Part shown: in pieces, positions 35,920-46,782 of the stretch
How the letters are laid out: each line of letters opens with the position of its first letter
Numbering within the stretch: position 1 is the first letter of the stretch
Assembly (NCBI RefSeq): GCF_010092425.1
Contig: NZ_CP048030.1
Location: 1,561,501-1,625,500, forward strand
DNA length: 64,000 nt
Reading direction: 5' to 3'
DNA from: Sinimarinibacterium sp. NLF-5-8
GTDB taxonomy: Bacteria; Pseudomonadota; Gammaproteobacteria; Nevskiales; Nevskiaceae
The notes under the pieces: model-generated
Databases searched by the model: none
What the model was told of the DNA's origin: nothing
What the model saw: only the letters and a program-made list of their open reading frames with translations
Position numbers and translations under genes: made by a program

Positions 35920-36030
35920 CGGAACACAATCCCCCTCAAGGCTCGACCCGCGAACGGTAGCACAGCCTCGGGCGCTTGCGACGATGGCACGGCGGCGGCA
36001 GACTGCGCGCCCTTTTGTCCTGTTGCCGCC

Positions 36031-36702
36031 ATGTCTCCACAAGATGTTGCCAAGCGCCAGGCTGCCGCCGCAGCTTTGGCCTACCTCGAACCCGACGCCC
36101 TCGTCGGCGTGGGTACCGGTTCCACCGTCAACCATTTCATCGACCTGCTCGCCGAGCGCGCGCGGGTCAGCAACATTCGCGGCGCGGTGTCGTCATCCAA
36201 CGCCACCAGCGAACGCCTGCGCGCCATCGGCGTGCCGGTATTCGATCTAAACGAGGTGGAAGGGTTGTCGCTGTACGTCGATGGCGCCGACGAAGCCAAT
36301 GATCGCCTGCATCTCATCAAAGGTGGCGGCGCGGCGCTGACGCGCGAAAAAATCGTGGCCGCAGCCAGTGCAAGATTCGTCTGCATCGTCGATGAATCCA
36401 AATGCGTGGATGTCCTCGGCAAATTTCCGCTGCCGGTGGAAGTGATTCCAATGGCGCGCGCGCAGGTTGCGCGCGAACTCGCCACGTTTGGTGGAACACC
36501 CCAATGGCGCGAGGGCATCACCACCGACAACGGCAATCACATCCTCGACATCCACGGTTTGAAAATCACCGATCCGGTCGCACTGGAAAACGCCATCAAC
36601 GGCATCACCGGCGTGGTCTGCGTGGGCCTATTTGCGCGCCGCCCGGCCGACGTGCTGATCGTTGGCGGCAGCAGCGGCACGCGGGTGCTGACGGCGCGCT
36701 AA
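36031..36702 (+). CDS. rpiA: Ribose-5-phosphate isomerase A
   Basis: 223 aa. It interconverts ribose-5-phosphate and ribulose-5-phosphate in the pentose phosphate pathway. The substrate loop [12 protein letters not shown], the DGADEAN motif with catalytic Asp, and [14 protein letters not shown] are intact. The stop overlaps the end of nhaA on the opposite strand by 4 bases. Confidence 0.95.
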   Translation: MSPQDVAKRQAAAAALAYLEPDALVGVGTGSTVNHFIDLLAERARVSNIRGAVSSSNATSERLRAIGVPVFDLNEVEGLSLYVDGADEANDRLHLIKGGGAALTREKIVAAASARFVCIVDESKCVDVLGKFPLPVEVIPMARAQVARELATFGGTPQWREGITTDNGNHILDIHGLKITDPVALENAINGITGVVCVGLFARRPADVLIVGGSSGTRVLTAR

Positions 36703-37892
36703 TCGTCTGTAACACCACGGAGCGTGCGGCGATACAGCACGCCCCACGCCAGCCCCAGCAGCGCTGCGACCAACGATCCGGCCAGCACGCCGAGCTTGGC
36801 CGCCTCCAGCAGAGCAGGATCGTCGAACGCCAGCATGGCGATGAAGATCGACATGGTGAAACCGATGCCGGCCAACACGCCGATCAACACGATGCCGCCC
36901 CATGACACGCCGGGCGGCAATCGGCACACGCCCAGCCGTACCATCAACGCACTCACGCCGATCACGCCCAGCGGCTTGCCCAGCACCAGCGCCAGTACAA
37001 CGCCCAGCGTGACGCCGCGCGCGCCCCCGGCAGACAGATCGATACCGTCCAGACTCACCCCAGCATTGGCCAGCGCAAACAGCGGCAGGATGCCGTAAGC
37101 CACCCAGGGATGCAGCGCCACCGGCACGCGCACCACCGGCGGCGATGGTTGCCGCAATACGCGCACGGGCGTCACCATCCCCAATACCACACCCGCCAGC
37201 GTCGGGTGCGCGCCGCCGATCCAGATCCCCAGCCACAGTATCGCGCCCGGCAATACATACGCCCATGCCGAATCGATCCCAAGGCGTTGCCACAACCCCA
37301 CCCACAGCAGACCGGCACCGGCGATGGCAAACCCATGCAGCGCCAGACCATCGGAGTAAAACAGCGCAATGATGAGCACGGCGATGATGTCGTCGATGAC
37401 CGCCAGCGCCAGCAGAAGCACCCGCACACTGGCGGGAATGCCGCGCCCCAGCAAGGCCAGCACGCCCAATGCAAACGCAATGTCGGTTGCCGCCGGAATC
37501 GCCCAGCCGGAATGGCGCAGCGGATCGTGATTGAGGGCCAGATAGATCAGCGCAGGAACCGCCACGCCGCCCAGCGCGGCCAGAATCGGCAGGCCGGCTG
37601 CACGCAAATGACTCAACGCGCCGTCATGGATTTCACGGCGGATTTCCATGCCCACGATGAGAAAAAACACCGTCATCAGCCCATCGTTGATGATGAAATG
37701 CAGCGAAGGGGTGATGGCACCAATACCCAGCGTCAGATGCCATAGTGCGTGGTAACTGTGCGCTTGGGGTGAGTTGGCCCAGATCAGTGCAGCAACGGCT
37801 GCGATCATCAATATGATGCCGCCGGTGGCCTCAAGATGCAGGAGCCGTTGCAGGCGCTGGATGAGGGCAGATACAGAACATTCGTCGGGCAT
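36699..37892 (-). CDS. nhaA: Na+/H+ antiporter NhaA
   Basis: 397 aa from the ATG at 37892, which gives the normal N-terminus; an upstream extension looks random. About 12 membrane helices are visible. The ion-binding double Asp is present in [16 protein letters not shown], and the GMEIRREI loop is conserved. It exchanges sodium for protons in pH and salt homeostasis at the inner membrane. Confidence 0.93.
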   Translation of the reverse strand: MPDECSVSALIQRLQRLLHLEATGGIILMIAAVAALIWANSPQAHSYHALWHLTLGIGAITPSLHFIINDGLMTVFFLIVGMEIRREIHDGALSHLRAAGLPILAALGGVAVPALIYLALNHDPLRHSGWAIPAATDIAFALGVLALLGRGIPASVRVLLLALAVIDDIIAVLIIALFYSDGLALHGFAIAGAGLLWVGLWQRLGIDSAWAYVLPGAILWLGIWIGGAHPTLAGVVLGMVTPVRVLRQPSPPVVRVPVALHPWVAYGILPLFALANAGVSLDGIDLSAGGARGVTLGVVLALVLGKPLGVIGVSALMVRLGVCRLPPGVSWGGIVLIGVLAGIGFTMSIFIAMLAFDDPALLEAAKLGVLAGSLVAALLGLAWGVLYRRTLRGVTDD

Positions 37893-38040
37893 GGCGATCC
37901 AATCTCCACGCGGCGGCCCGACCTGCGCATCAACCTGCCCGGCGACTCTGCCGCACACCCGGCGCCAAGTATAACCAACAGCGTTTCGGGTATCGCGCCG
38001 CCGCACAATGCCAGGGACGTATCACCCCCAGCGCCACGGC

Positions 38041-39399
38041 CTACTCCGCAGCAGGACGCGCACGCCGACGAGGACGACGGCGGCGCTGCTGGGCAGCGTC
38101 GCCATCGGCTTTGGAGGCATGGCCTGGCTCCGCAGCGCGATGCTGCGACGGACGGGTGTGAGTGGCCGCAGGCTTGTTCGGCGTTTTTTGCGTTGACCGC
38201 CCGGCAGGACGCCGCGCAGATCTGGCAGGACGATCATCCGAAACGGTATCGACCACCGTACCGGGATGAAAGCCTTCGATCTCAAATGCCGGAATGCTTT
38301 GTTTGAGCAGCCGTTCGATGCCGCGCCAGTGGTCGTATTCATCCCGGCTGATCAGCGAAACCGCTTCGCCCACCTGCCCGGCACGCCCGGTGCGACCGAT
38401 GCGGTGGACATAGTCTTCCGGCACATTCGGCAGCTCGAAATTGACGACGTAGGGCAACTGGTCAATATCGAGACCGCGCGCGGCAATGTCGGTTGCCACC
38501 AGCACGCGCACCGTACCGGCCTTGAAATCGGCCAGCGCCTTGAGGCGCGCGTTCTGGCTCTTGTTGCCATGCAGGGCAGCGGCGCTCAGGCCATCCTTGT
38601 TGAGCCGCTCGCACAAACGGTTGGCACCGTGCTTGGTGCGGGTGAATACCAGCACCTGCTGCCAGTTGAAACGACCGATCATGTATGACAGCAGTGCCGA
38701 CTTTTGCGCCTTGTCGGTAAATACCGCGCGCTGGGTCACCGCCTCGGCGGCGCTGTTGCGCGGGGCGATGTCGATGGTTTCGGGGTTGACCAGCAAGCCT
38801 TCGGCAAGCTTGCGGATATCGGCCGAGAACGTGGCAGAAAACAGCAGGTTCTGACGCTGTTTGGGCAGCTTTTCGATGACACGGCGAATATCGCGGATAA
38901 AGCCCATATCGAGCATCCGATCGGCTTCATCGAGCACCAGAAAACGCACGTGTGACAGGTCGACCGTGCCCTGCTGAACATGATCGAGTAACCGCCCGGG
39001 CGTGGCGATGATGACATCCACGCCGCGCCGCAGCGTGTCGATCTGCGGATTGATGCTGACGCCACCAAAGATCAGCACACTGCGCAACTGCGCAGCATCA
39101 CTGCCGTAGCTGTGCACACTTTCACTGATCTGCGCCGCCAGCTCACGGGTCGGCGTGAGAATCAGCGCGCGCGGCTTGCGCTTGCCACCGGCGGTGCCGC
39201 CTTCGGCCTGCAAGCGATGCAGCATGGGCAGGGTGAATGCTGCGGTTTTGCCGGTGCCGGTCTGTGCAGCGGCGAGGACATCACGCCCCGCCAAAATGGC
39301 AGGGATCGCACGTTGCTGGATCGGGGTGGGTGCGGTATAGCCCTGCGCAGCAATCGCGCGCAGCAGCGCGGGCGCAAGGCCCAGCGTTTCAAAAGACAC
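38041..39399 (-). CDS. rhlE: DEAD-box RNA helicase RhlE
   Basis: 452 aa from the GTG at 39399: AGGAG lies 7 bases upstream and the protein then begins [20 protein letters not shown], the family start. An ATG 18 bases earlier is not preceded by a site. Motifs: [40 protein letters not shown]. The C-terminal 80 residues are Arg/Pro-rich, as usual for RNA binding. It remodels RNA in ribosome assembly or decay. Confidence 0.94.
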   Translation of the reverse strand: MSFETLGLAPALLRAIAAQGYTAPTPIQQRAIPAILAGRDVLAAAQTGTGKTAAFTLPMLHRLQAEGGTAGGKRKPRALILTPTRELAAQISESVHSYGSDAAQLRSVLIFGGVSINPQIDTLRRGVDVIIATPGRLLDHVQQGTVDLSHVRFLVLDEADRMLDMGFIRDIRRVIEKLPKQRQNLLFSATFSADIRKLAEGLLVNPETIDIAPRNSAAEAVTQRAVFTDKAQKSALLSYMIGRFNWQQVLVFTRTKHGANRLCERLNKDGLSAAALHGNKSQNARLKALADFKAGTVRVLVATDIAARGLDIDQLPYVVNFELPNVPEDYVHRIGRTGRAGQVGEAVSLISRDEYDHWRGIERLLKQSIPAFEIEGFHPGTVVDTVSDDRPARSARRPAGRSTQKTPNKPAATHTRPSQHRAAEPGHASKADGDAAQQRRRRPRRRARPAAE

Positions 39400-39685
39400 T
39401 GAAAAACTCCTGAACATGCCTGCCAAGCGAGCGTTGTTCCCGCACTGGGCCGGTTCAGGCGAAAAGTTAACGAGTCGTCCTGCAGGCTCCTGTTGGAGTA
39501 AGGCAAGACTAAACGAAGGATGCGGCGCCATGCTCATTGCCGCTTCACAACCAGCACCAACCGGAAAGTGCTGCACGAAAGCTCGCAAGTATAGCGTACC
39601 CATCAGGATTCACCTAACCTTGTCCTCCCGCCCTTGCCAACGGCCAGGTGCGGCAATGCACATTGATCTGATCAGGACAAATCCC

Positions 39686-40171
39686 ATGAAAAAACTCATC
39701 TGGCTTGCCACCGCCGCAACCCTGTTTGCCGCCCCCGCCCATGCCGACAGCTGGAAAACCCTCAAAGATGCTGCAAAGCAACAGGCGTCGCAAAAAGTCG
39801 AGGAAACCCTGGACCTGGCCCAACCTGCCAAGCCGGGTACCAGGGTCTATCTGGTCGCCCCCGAAAACGGCGCCGAAGTCAGCAGTCCGGTACATGTGGT
39901 GTTCGGCCTCAGCCAAATGGGTATCGCGCCCGCTGGCGTCAACCAGGAAGGCACCGGCCACCATCACCTGCTGATCGACAATCCCGAAGTAGACATGAGC
40001 CGCCCATTGCCTGCCACTTCACAGATCGTCCACTTTGGTGGCGGACAAACCGAGACGCTGCTGGAGCTGTCCCCGGGCGAACATACCCTGCAACTGCTGC
40101 TGGGCGACTGGAAGCATCAGCCGCACACCCCGCCGGTGCAGTCCGAAACCATCACCATCACCGTCAAATAA
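39686..40171 (+). CDS. Exported DUF4399 protein
   Basis: 161 aa from the ATG at 39686 with AGGA upstream. A signal peptide (MKKLIWLATAATLFAAPAHA) precedes a helical spacer and a beta-rich DUF4399 domain: PENGAEVSSPVHVVFGLSQMG, GTGHHHLLID and a closing GDWKHQPH. The His cluster GHHHLLID could bind metal. Function is unknown. The 286-base gap before it is divergent from rhlE and shows no gene. Confidence 0.85.
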   Translation: MKKLIWLATAATLFAAPAHADSWKTLKDAAKQQASQKVEETLDLAQPAKPGTRVYLVAPENGAEVSSPVHVVFGLSQMGIAPAGVNQEGTGHHHLLIDNPEVDMSRPLPATSQIVHFGGGQTETLLELSPGEHTLQLLLGDWKHQPHTPPVQSETITITVK

Positions 40172-40588
40172 GAGCAGTGCCCGCTGTTTTTCCGATGCGG
40201 TCTTCATGGCCGCATCGGCACTTTTGATGAAACCTTTGGGCGGTGACGCAGTCTGACTTGCACTGCGCTGCGTTTTGCGCAACGATGACTCCAGCGCTCG
40301 GCGACCTTAGTTTGCCGACGCGCCACCAACCCAGGGGCACGCATGAATCAACACCATGGTCTGCTGCAACCATCCTCACCGCACCGGTTTGAGTGTCATA
40401 GGGTTGAACCCCGATTTCTTCAGTCTTCCGATGACGCTGCGCACAACTGCGCGGCATGTCCGGACGCGCTGCGCGCGCCCTGCAGGAGTCCCGAAACAAC
40501 TCTTTAACCTTTCGTCACGCCACAAAGAGGTTTTGTGGCAGACACAAACCGCCAGATCAGACTGGCACTTAGCTTTAGGAGGTCACCG
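40172..40588. other. Intergenic region upstream of hpf
   Basis: 417 bases without a recognisable gene. A 9-bp hairpin at 40192-40218 (CCGATGCGG / CCGCATCGG, 9-base loop, followed by CACTTTT) may terminate the DUF4399 transcript. The usual rpoN gene that precedes hpf in many gammaproteobacteria is not here. The ribosome site TTTAGGAGG lies just before hpf. Confidence 0.5.
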
Positions 40589-40909
40589 ATGAATTTGAAC
40601 ATCTCCGGTCAGCATGTCGAAGTTACGCCCGCACTGCGTGAATACGTCATCACCAAGCTCAAGAAGCTGGAACGGCGCTTTGACCACCTGATCCGAGCGG
40701 AAGTCGTTCTGTCCGTCGAAAAACAGCGCCAAACGGCAGAATGCACCATCCGAGCCAGCGGCATGAACCTGCACGCCGAGGCAACCGATACCGATCTGTA
40801 TGCCGCCATCGACATGCTCAGCGACAAACTGGAGCTGCAAACGCGCCGCTATAAGGAAAAGCTGCGCGACCATCGTCCGCTCGAAGCACACAAACGCATG
40901 GCCGTTTAA
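40589..40909 (+). CDS. hpf: Ribosome hibernation promoting factor (short HPF/YhbH)
   Basis: 106 aa from the ATG at 40589 after TTTAGGAGG. It binds resting ribosomes and promotes 100S dimers. It is the short form, with the typical start MNLNISGQHVEVTPALREYV and the basic helix KLKKLERRFDHL. It leads a row with ptsN and the rapZ fusion. Confidence 0.94.
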   Translation: MNLNISGQHVEVTPALREYVITKLKKLERRFDHLIRAEVVLSVEKQRQTAECTIRASGMNLHAEATDTDLYAAIDMLSDKLELQTRRYKEKLRDHRPLEAHKRMAV

Positions 40910-40932
40910 GTAAAATCCACGCTTCATCCACA

Positions 40933-40958
40933 AACCCGGGAACGGATGTTCCCGGGTT
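40933..40958 (+). terminator. Strong hairpin between hpf and ptsN
   Basis: AACCCGGGAAC and GTTCCCGGGTT form a perfect 11-bp stem with a GGAT loop, followed by the T-rich CTTTGTTTTG. It may end part of the hpf transcript so that ptsN is read less, or act as an attenuator. Confidence 0.65.
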
Positions 40959-40981
40959 CTTTGTTTTGCGAGGCACCGTTG

Positions 40982-41446
40982 ATGATCAAGATTGCAGCGC
41001 TTCTATCGGCAGATCGGGTCTGTCTTGATGCCCTGGCCCAGACCAAGAAAAAAGCACTGGAAACCCTGTCGGAGCTGTTCAGACACGACACACCTGACAT
41101 TGCCGCAGCCGACATGCTCAGCAGCCTGTGTGCGCGCGAAAAACTCGGTAGCACCGGGCTCGGGCATGGCGTGGCCATCCCCCACGGCAGGCTTGCCGGG
41201 CTGAATCGCTGCATCGGTGCATTCATCCGTTTGCCGCAAGCCATCGATTACGATGCACACGACGGTCAGCCTGTGGATCTGATCTTTGCTTTGCTGGTGC
41301 CGCAGGAAGCCTGCGAAAATCACATCAAACATCTGGCCGCCATCGCTGAGATGTTTTCCGATCCGGATTTTTGCCGCCGCATCCGTGAAATGCCCAACGA
41401 TCGCGAGGCAGTTTATCAGCAGCTATGCCAAACCATTGCCGCTTGA
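40982..41446 (+). CDS. ptsN: Nitrogen-PTS protein EIIA-Ntr
   Basis: 154 aa from the ATG at 40982. It accepts phosphate from NPr and regulates potassium uptake and nitrogen metabolism. The phospho-accepting His is in GHGVAIPHGRL (about residue 68). The downstream gene encodes RapZ fused to an NPr-like domain, the likely phosphate donor. Confidence 0.93.
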   Translation: MIKIAALLSADRVCLDALAQTKKKALETLSELFRHDTPDIAAADMLSSLCAREKLGSTGLGHGVAIPHGRLAGLNRCIGAFIRLPQAIDYDAHDGQPVDLIFALLVPQEACENHIKHLAAIAEMFSDPDFCRRIREMPNDREAVYQQLCQTIAA

Positions 41447-41586
41447 ATCTGAATCAGAGGCCCCACCACGCGGTTGTGTCCCTCCGTCTGGGGCCGTCAT
41501 CGCCAACAGCAAAACCTGGGGCGTAGCTGTTGCATAATGGAACGCCCCCTTTCCAATACGCGGAGCAACCGCAATGGTAGGCGCAT

Positions 41587-42822
41587 GTGACTTCTGATTC
41601 GCAATCCGATGCCTTGTCAACCCATTCTCGCGGCTCTTTGGCGCAACCATCCAAGCTGGTGATCATCAGCGGCTTGTCGGGGGCAGGCAAGACGGTTGCG
41701 CTCAAGCAATATGAGGATCTGGGTTACACCTGTATCGATAATCTGCCACTGGCATTGCTGGCGCCCATTTCCAGACGCACCGCGCGCACCACGGATCGGC
41801 GTTACGCAAAAGTCGCCATCGGCATCGATGCGCGTGAAAATCCCGAAGAAATCGCGCGCTTCCCACGTTATCTGGAGCGTTTGCGCCAGCAGGGGGTGGA
41901 GTTTCGTGTGCTGTTCCTGCACGCCGACGAAACGGTTTTATTGCAGCGCTACGCCGAGACCCGGCGGCCTCATCCGCTGGCTCGCGAAGATCGCTCCCTC
42001 ACCGAAGCCATCGCATTGGAACAGGCGTTGCTGTCCCCGATTGCCGCTTGCGCCGACGCCACCATCGACACCAGCAACAAAAACCTGCACGAACTGCGCG
42101 AAGCCCTGCAAAGCCAGATTCCCGGAGGCGGCGCAGGCAAGCTGATCATGCAGCTGCTCTCCTTTGGTTTTCGCAACGGCGTGCCCAAGACAGCCGATTT
42201 TGTCTTTGATGTGCGCTGCCTGCCAAATCCGCATTGGGAGCCCTCGCTGCGCAAACTCAGCGGCCGGGACGAAGCGGTCATCGCCTGGTTTGAAACACAG
42301 CCTTCGGTACAGGCCATGCTGTCGAGCCTGCATCAGTTTCTGACCCAATGGTTGCCTGAATTCGTGCGGCAAGATCGCGCCTATCTCACCATCGCGATCG
42401 GCTGTACCGGCGGCCAGCATCGCAGCGTGTTCCTCGTTCAGCAATTGGCGCAGTTGCTGGCAAGTGAGTATCCGCAGATCAGTGTGCGCCATCGTGAACT
42501 CGGTATCGCCCCACAAGCGCTGCCAATGGATGAGGCCTCAACCGGGCTGTACGCGCAACGCACAGTTGAAATCATCAATGCACAGGGCCTGCATGCGCGT
42601 GCAGCAGCCAAATTGGTGGCATTGGCCAACAAATTCACCTCGACCATCGAGATCACCGATGGCAGCCGCCGGGTAGACGGCAAATCAACCATGGATGTCA
42701 TGGTGCTGGCGGCGCCACAAGGCACCGAACTGACGCTGAGCGCGCGCGGTGCCGATGCCGAGCAAGCCATCGAGGAGCTGGGCAATCTGGTCGCCGCGCG
42801 CTTTGGCGAGGCCGAGAATTAA
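41587..42822 (+). CDS. rapZ: RapZ fused to an NPr/HPr phosphocarrier domain
   Basis: 411 aa from a GTG at 41587. Residues about 22-305 are RapZ: Walker A GLSGAGKT (29-36), the IDNLP motif, and the C-terminal RNA-binding domain with CTGGQHRS near residue 273. Residues about 325-411 are an HPr-like domain: GLHARAAA with phosphorylatable H336, and KSTMDVMVL around S367. In E. coli rapZ and npr are separate adjacent genes; here one frame covers both. A methionine at residue 314 could act as an internal start for free NPr, but no ribosome site is visible there. RapZ controls the GlmS adaptor sRNA pathway. Confidence 0.92.
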   Translation: MTSDSQSDALSTHSRGSLAQPSKLVIISGLSGAGKTVALKQYEDLGYTCIDNLPLALLAPISRRTARTTDRRYAKVAIGIDARENPEEIARFPRYLERLRQQGVEFRVLFLHADETVLLQRYAETRRPHPLAREDRSLTEAIALEQALLSPIAACADATIDTSNKNLHELREALQSQIPGGGAGKLIMQLLSFGFRNGVPKTADFVFDVRCLPNPHWEPSLRKLSGRDEAVIAWFETQPSVQAMLSSLHQFLTQWLPEFVRQDRAYLTIAIGCTGGQHRSVFLVQQLAQLLASEYPQISVRHRELGIAPQALPMDEASTGLYAQRTVEIINAQGLHARAAAKLVALANKFTSTIEITDGSRRVDGKSTMDVMVLAAPQGTELTLSARGADAEQAIEELGNLVAARFGEAEN

Positions 42823-43283
42823 GTGCCCGCCAATGTGCTGACGATGTGGATCTCGGATGTCAGCGTGCGGTGAACCGGGCATTTGTTGGCAATTTCCAGC
42901 AATTTCTGTCTCTGTTCATCGGTCAGATCCCCCTCCAGCGTGATCACCCGTTCAATTTGGTCAAGTTTGCCGGTTTTGCCTTCACATTCCTGGCAATCTT
43001 CAGCATGCACCTTGCGATGTTTCAGCGCCACTGCCACGCGCGTGAGCGGCAACTTTTTAAGATCTGCGTACATGCGCACGGTCATGCTGGTGCAGCTCCC
43101 CAACGCCGCCAATAAATAGTCATAGGGGTTGGGCGCGCGGTTGTGCCCGCCCACGTCCTCCGGCTCATCGGCATGCGCCAGATGCGTGCCCATGCGCACA
43201 TGCTGAAAGAACCGGCCCGTGTCGGCCTCATGCACCACCACCGTGCCTTGCGGCTGCTGGGAGGGGATTTCGGTCAGTGCCAT
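42819..43283 (-). CDS. OsmC-family protein
   Basis: 154 aa. OsmC/Ohr-type peroxidase fold with two redox-type cysteines, in AALGSCTSMTVRMYA and NKCPVHRTL. Family members reduce organic peroxides, though this YhfA-like branch is less studied. It converges on rapZ with a 4-base stop overlap. Confidence 0.88.
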   Translation of the reverse strand: MALTEIPSQQPQGTVVVHEADTGRFFQHVRMGTHLAHADEPEDVGGHNRAPNPYDYLLAALGSCTSMTVRMYADLKKLPLTRVAVALKHRKVHAEDCQECEGKTGKLDQIERVITLEGDLTDEQRQKLLEIANKCPVHRTLTSEIHIVSTLAGT

Positions 43284-43310
43284 GTCTCGAACCTTTTTGC
43301 CAAATAAATT

Positions 43311-45629
43311 TTACGCACGCCGTGTAGCGGCGGCTTCAACCACCGCCAGCGTGACCATGTTGACGATACGACGCACCGTCGCCGATGGCGTCAGAATATG
43401 CACCGGGCGCGCGCACCCCAGCAGAATCGGGCCAATCGCAACATTTTGCCCTGCGGCAGTTTTCAACAGGTTGTAGGCAATATTGGCGGCGTCCAGATTG
43501 GGCATCACCAGCACATTGGCCTCTCCCTTGAGTGCAGAATCACGCAAAATGCTGCGCCGCATCGACTCGCTGAGCGCGCAATCCCCGTGCATTTCACCTT
43601 CGACTTCCAGCTCCGGTGCCTGTTCACGCAGTAATTGCAAAACCCGGCGCATCTTGACCGCTGATGGGGCGTCCGAGCTGCCAAAGTTGGAGTGCGAGAG
43701 CAAGGCCACCTTGGGTTCCACGCCAAAACGGCGGACTTCAATCGCTGCCATTCGCGTAATTTCTGCCAACGCCTCCGCAGACGGATCCAGATTGACGTGC
43801 GTATCAACAATGAAAACCTGCCGATCCGGCAAGATCAGGGCATTCATCGCCCCGTAGACGTTGCAGCCCTCGCGCTTGCCGATGACCTGATCGATGTAGT
43901 GCAGGTGTTTGTCGGTGGTCGAGATCATCCCGCAGATCATGCCGTCAGCCTCGCCCTTGGCCAGCAACATCGCCGCAATCAGTGTTGAGCGACGGCGCAT
44001 TTCCAGGCGCGCATATTGCTCGGTGACACCGCGCCGCTGCATCAGTTTGTAGTAATCCTGCCAATACTCCCGATAGCGTGGGTCATGCTCGGTGTTGACC
44101 ACACTGTAGTGCTCGTCGGGATTGAGCCTCAGGCCATAACGCTCGATACGGTGCGCAATCACTTCGGGGCGTCCAACCAGAATCGGACGGGCGATATTTT
44201 CATCCACCAGTATCTGCACCGCCCGCAGAATACGTTCTTCCTCGCCTTCACCAAACACGATGCGCTTGTCCTGGCTCTCAACCCGCCGTGCAGCAGAGGT
44301 GATCGGCTTCATCATCGTGCCGCTATGGTGCACAAACTGCGTCAGACGCTGCTCATAAGCCTCAAAATCATCAATCGGCCGCATCGCAACACCAGAGGCC
44401 ATCGCCGCGCGCGCAACCGCAGGCGCAATGTGCACGATCAGGCGAGGATCAAACGGCTTGGGAATCAGGTACTCGGATCCAAACCGCAAATCTTCGATCC
44501 CATACGCAGTGGCCACCACATCGCTTTGTTCGCGCCGCGCAAGATCAGCAATCGCGCGTACCGCAGCAATCTCCATCTCGCGGGTAATGGTGGTGGCTCC
44601 CACATCCAGCGCCCCACGGAACAAGAACGGAAAGCACAGCACGTTATTGACCTGGTTGGGATAATCCGTACGCCCCGTGGCAATGATGGCATCACTGCGT
44701 ACCGCTTTGGCCTCTTCCGGCAAAATCTCCGGACTGGGATTGGCCAAGGCAAAAATCAGCGGCTGTGGCGCCATCTTGGCCACCATATCCGGCTTGAGAA
44801 CCCCGCCTGCCGACAAGCCCAGGAACATATCGGCATCAACGATAACCTCGCCCAGCGTGCGTGCCTCGGTTGGCTGGGCATACTGAGCCTTGCGTTCGTC
44901 CATCAGCTCGGTACGCCCCTGCCAGACAACCCCGGCAATGTCCGTCAACCAGATATTCCGACGCGGCAATCCCAGATCTTCGAGCATGCCGACGCATCCC
45001 AGCGCAGCAGCGCCCGCGCCGCTGACGACCACCTTGATCTGATCAATACGCTTGCCAACGATCGAAAGGCCGTTGAGCGTGGCCGCACCGACGATGATCG
45101 CCGTGCCATGCTGATCATCATGAAACACCGGGATCTTCATCCGCTCCCGAAGCTGTTTTTCAATGTAAAAGCACTCGGGGGCCTTGATGTCTTCGAGATT
45201 GATGCCGCCAAACGTCGGCTCCAGAGCCGCCACCACTTCGATGAACTTATCCGGATCGGTCTGATCGACTTCGATATCGAAGACATCAATTCCCGCAAAT
45301 TTTTTGAACAGAACCGCCTTGCCCTCCATCACCGGCTTGGATGCCAGTGCGCCGATCTGCCCCAAACCGAGAACCGCCGTCCCGTTGGTAATCACGGCAA
45401 CCAGATTGCCCCGGCTGGTATAGCGATAGGCGTTGACCGGATCGGCTGCAATTTCCTCGCACGCGGCAGCCACACCCGGCGAGTAAGCCAACGCCAGATC
45501 GCGCTGACTGACCATCTGCTTGGTCGGAACCACCGACAGCTTGCCCGGCACCGGGAACTCGTGATATTGCAAAGCTGCCTCGCGCAGCGCCGCGCGCGCA
45601 TCTGGCGCAACCGAACTATCTTGGCTCAT
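43311..45629 (-). CDS. maeB: NADP-dependent malic enzyme, long MaeB type
   Basis: 772 aa. Residues 1 to about 430 form the malic enzyme (malate to pyruvate plus CO2): [23 protein letters not shown] and [15 protein letters not shown]. The C-terminal 340 residues are a phosphotransacetylase-like regulatory domain that senses acetyl-CoA. This is the standard size for MaeB. It is divergent from infC. Confidence 0.95.
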   Translation of the reverse strand: MSQDSSVAPDARAALREAALQYHEFPVPGKLSVVPTKQMVSQRDLALAYSPGVAAACEEIAADPVNAYRYTSRGNLVAVITNGTAVLGLGQIGALASKPVMEGKAVLFKKFAGIDVFDIEVDQTDPDKFIEVVAALEPTFGGINLEDIKAPECFYIEKQLRERMKIPVFHDDQHGTAIIVGAATLNGLSIVGKRIDQIKVVVSGAGAAALGCVGMLEDLGLPRRNIWLTDIAGVVWQGRTELMDERKAQYAQPTEARTLGEVIVDADMFLGLSAGGVLKPDMVAKMAPQPLIFALANPSPEILPEEAKAVRSDAIIATGRTDYPNQVNNVLCFPFLFRGALDVGATTITREMEIAAVRAIADLARREQSDVVATAYGIEDLRFGSEYLIPKPFDPRLIVHIAPAVARAAMASGVAMRPIDDFEAYEQRLTQFVHHSGTMMKPITSAARRVESQDKRIVFGEGEEERILRAVQILVDENIARPILVGRPEVIAHRIERYGLRLNPDEHYSVVNTEHDPRYREYWQDYYKLMQRRGVTEQYARLEMRRRSTLIAAMLLAKGEADGMICGMISTTDKHLHYIDQVIGKREGCNVYGAMNALILPDRQVFIVDTHVNLDPSAEALAEITRMAAIEVRRFGVEPKVALLSHSNFGSSDAPSAVKMRRVLQLLREQAPELEVEGEMHGDCALSESMRRSILRDSALKGEANVLVMPNLDAANIAYNLLKTAAGQNVAIGPILLGCARPVHILTPSATVRRIVNMVTLAVVEAAATRRA

Positions 45630-45850
45630 ACCACGCCCACCTCGTCCAAATAAGGGATCAGAGCGCTATATTCTCACGACTTGGGATTCCCGCACAGAAT
45701 TTTGCACGGCTGCCTGCACACTAGGCACCACCCCCGCTTGTTAAGTCCTGGCGCTCAGATTAAAATTGTTGCTTTGACAGTAACAGCTCCGTCACATCCT
45801 CAATTGCAGGGTAAACTGGCGGCTCACATGGTTTATTCAGGAGACTTCGC

Positions 45851-46369
45851 ATCGCACTGGAACGTGAAGATCGGCGCAACGCACAGATTACCGCGCCGCG
45901 TGTCCGCGTTATTGATAACGACGGAACACAATTAGGGATTTTGCCAACTCGCGAGGCTCTGGCTCGCGCCGAGGACGCCGGACTGGATCTGGTTGAGGTG
46001 TCGCCAAACGCCGAACCGCCGGTTTGCAAGATCATGGATTACGGCAAGTTCTTGTATCAAAAGGACAAAGACCAGCAAGCTGCAAAAAAGAAGCAGAAGC
46101 AAATCCAGGTCAAAGAAATCAAGTTTCGCCCCGGCACCGAAGAGGCCGACTATCAGACCAAATTCCGCTCCATCAGCCGCTTTCTGGCCGATGGCGACAA
46201 GGTCAAGATCGTTGTCCGCTTCCGTGGCCGTGAAATGGCACACCAGGAGCGCGGCATGCAGCTGATGAATCGCCTGCGTGAAGAGCTTGGTGAAACTGTC
46301 ACCATTGAGCAATTCCCCAAAATGGAAGGACGTCAATCGGTCATGGTCATTGCTCCACGCCGCAAATAA
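45851..46369 (+). CDS. infC: Translation initiation factor IF-3, starting at ATC
   Basis: 172 aa if started at the ATC at 45851. The frame contains no ATG or GTG at its beginning, AGGAG lies 7 bases before the ATC, and the codons from there encode the IF-3 N-domain ([20 protein letters not shown]). Rare AUU/AUC/AUA starts are known for infC and let IF-3 repress its own m[20 protein letters not shown] and [12 protein letters not shown] are the conserved linker and C-domain motifs. It opens infC-rpmI-rplT-pheS-pheT-ihfA. The usual thrS is not upstream; maeB is. Confidence 0.93.
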   Translation: MALEREDRRNAQITAPRVRVIDNDGTQLGILPTREALARAEDAGLDLVEVSPNAEPPVCKIMDYGKFLYQKDKDQQAAKKKQKQIQVKEIKFRPGTEEADYQTKFRSISRFLADGDKVKIVVRFRGREMAHQERGMQLMNRLREELGETVTIEQFPKMEGRQSVMVIAPRRK

Positions 46370-46491
46370 CACCGCACGCTACAGTCATGCGTGCAAAAAC
46401 CGCTTCAGCGCGCTTGTAATCACGCAGCTCAGGCTGCACAATCGCGCCCCTTTTCTGCAAAGCTTTCAGCACAGAAAAGCAGCAAGGAAGT

Positions 46492-46511
46492 CCTTTTCAG
46501 TTGTGAAAAGG
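46492..46511 (+). promoter_or_regulatory. Hairpin in the rpmI leader, candidate L20 control site
   Basis: CCTTTTCA and TGAAAAGG form a perfect 8-bp stem with a GTTG loop, in the 200-base gap between infC and rpmI. In E. coli, L20 represses rpmI-rplT by binding structured RNA in this region. No T-run follows, so it is not a terminator. The link to L20 is only positional. Confidence 0.35.
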
Positions 46512-46569
46512 CTCGGCCAGCTCCTTGGCAGGGATGCGACGCCGGCAACCACCGTTATGGAGTTCACAA

Positions 46570-46767
46570 ATGCCAAAACTCAAAACCGTCAAAGCGGCGG
46601 CCAAGCGCTTTTCCAAGACTGGAAAAGGCGGCTTCAAGCGCTCGCAGGCCAATAAGCGCCACATCCTGACCAAAAAATCCCCTAAGCGGATTCGCCAGCT
46701 GCGCGGCGAAGCACAGGTTCATCCATCGGACCACCGCGAAGTCCGCATCATGCTGCCTTACGCTTAA
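46570..46767 (+). CDS. rpmI: 50S ribosomal protein L35
   Basis: 65 aa from the ATG at 46570. Highly basic with the family core [14 protein letters not shown] and [11 protein letters not shown]. It sits between infC and rplT as usual. Confidence 0.96.
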   Translation: MPKLKTVKAAAKRFSKTGKGGFKRSQANKRHILTKKSPKRIRQLRGEAQVHPSDHREVRIMLPYA

Positions 46768-46782
46768 TCGGGAGAAATCAAT

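Noticed and set aside
44016-45653. 545-codon open frame on the plus strand opposite maeB
   Set aside because: It is a GC-driven shadow of a well-conserved malic enzyme gene. The translation is rich in His, Arg and Gln and shows no domain.
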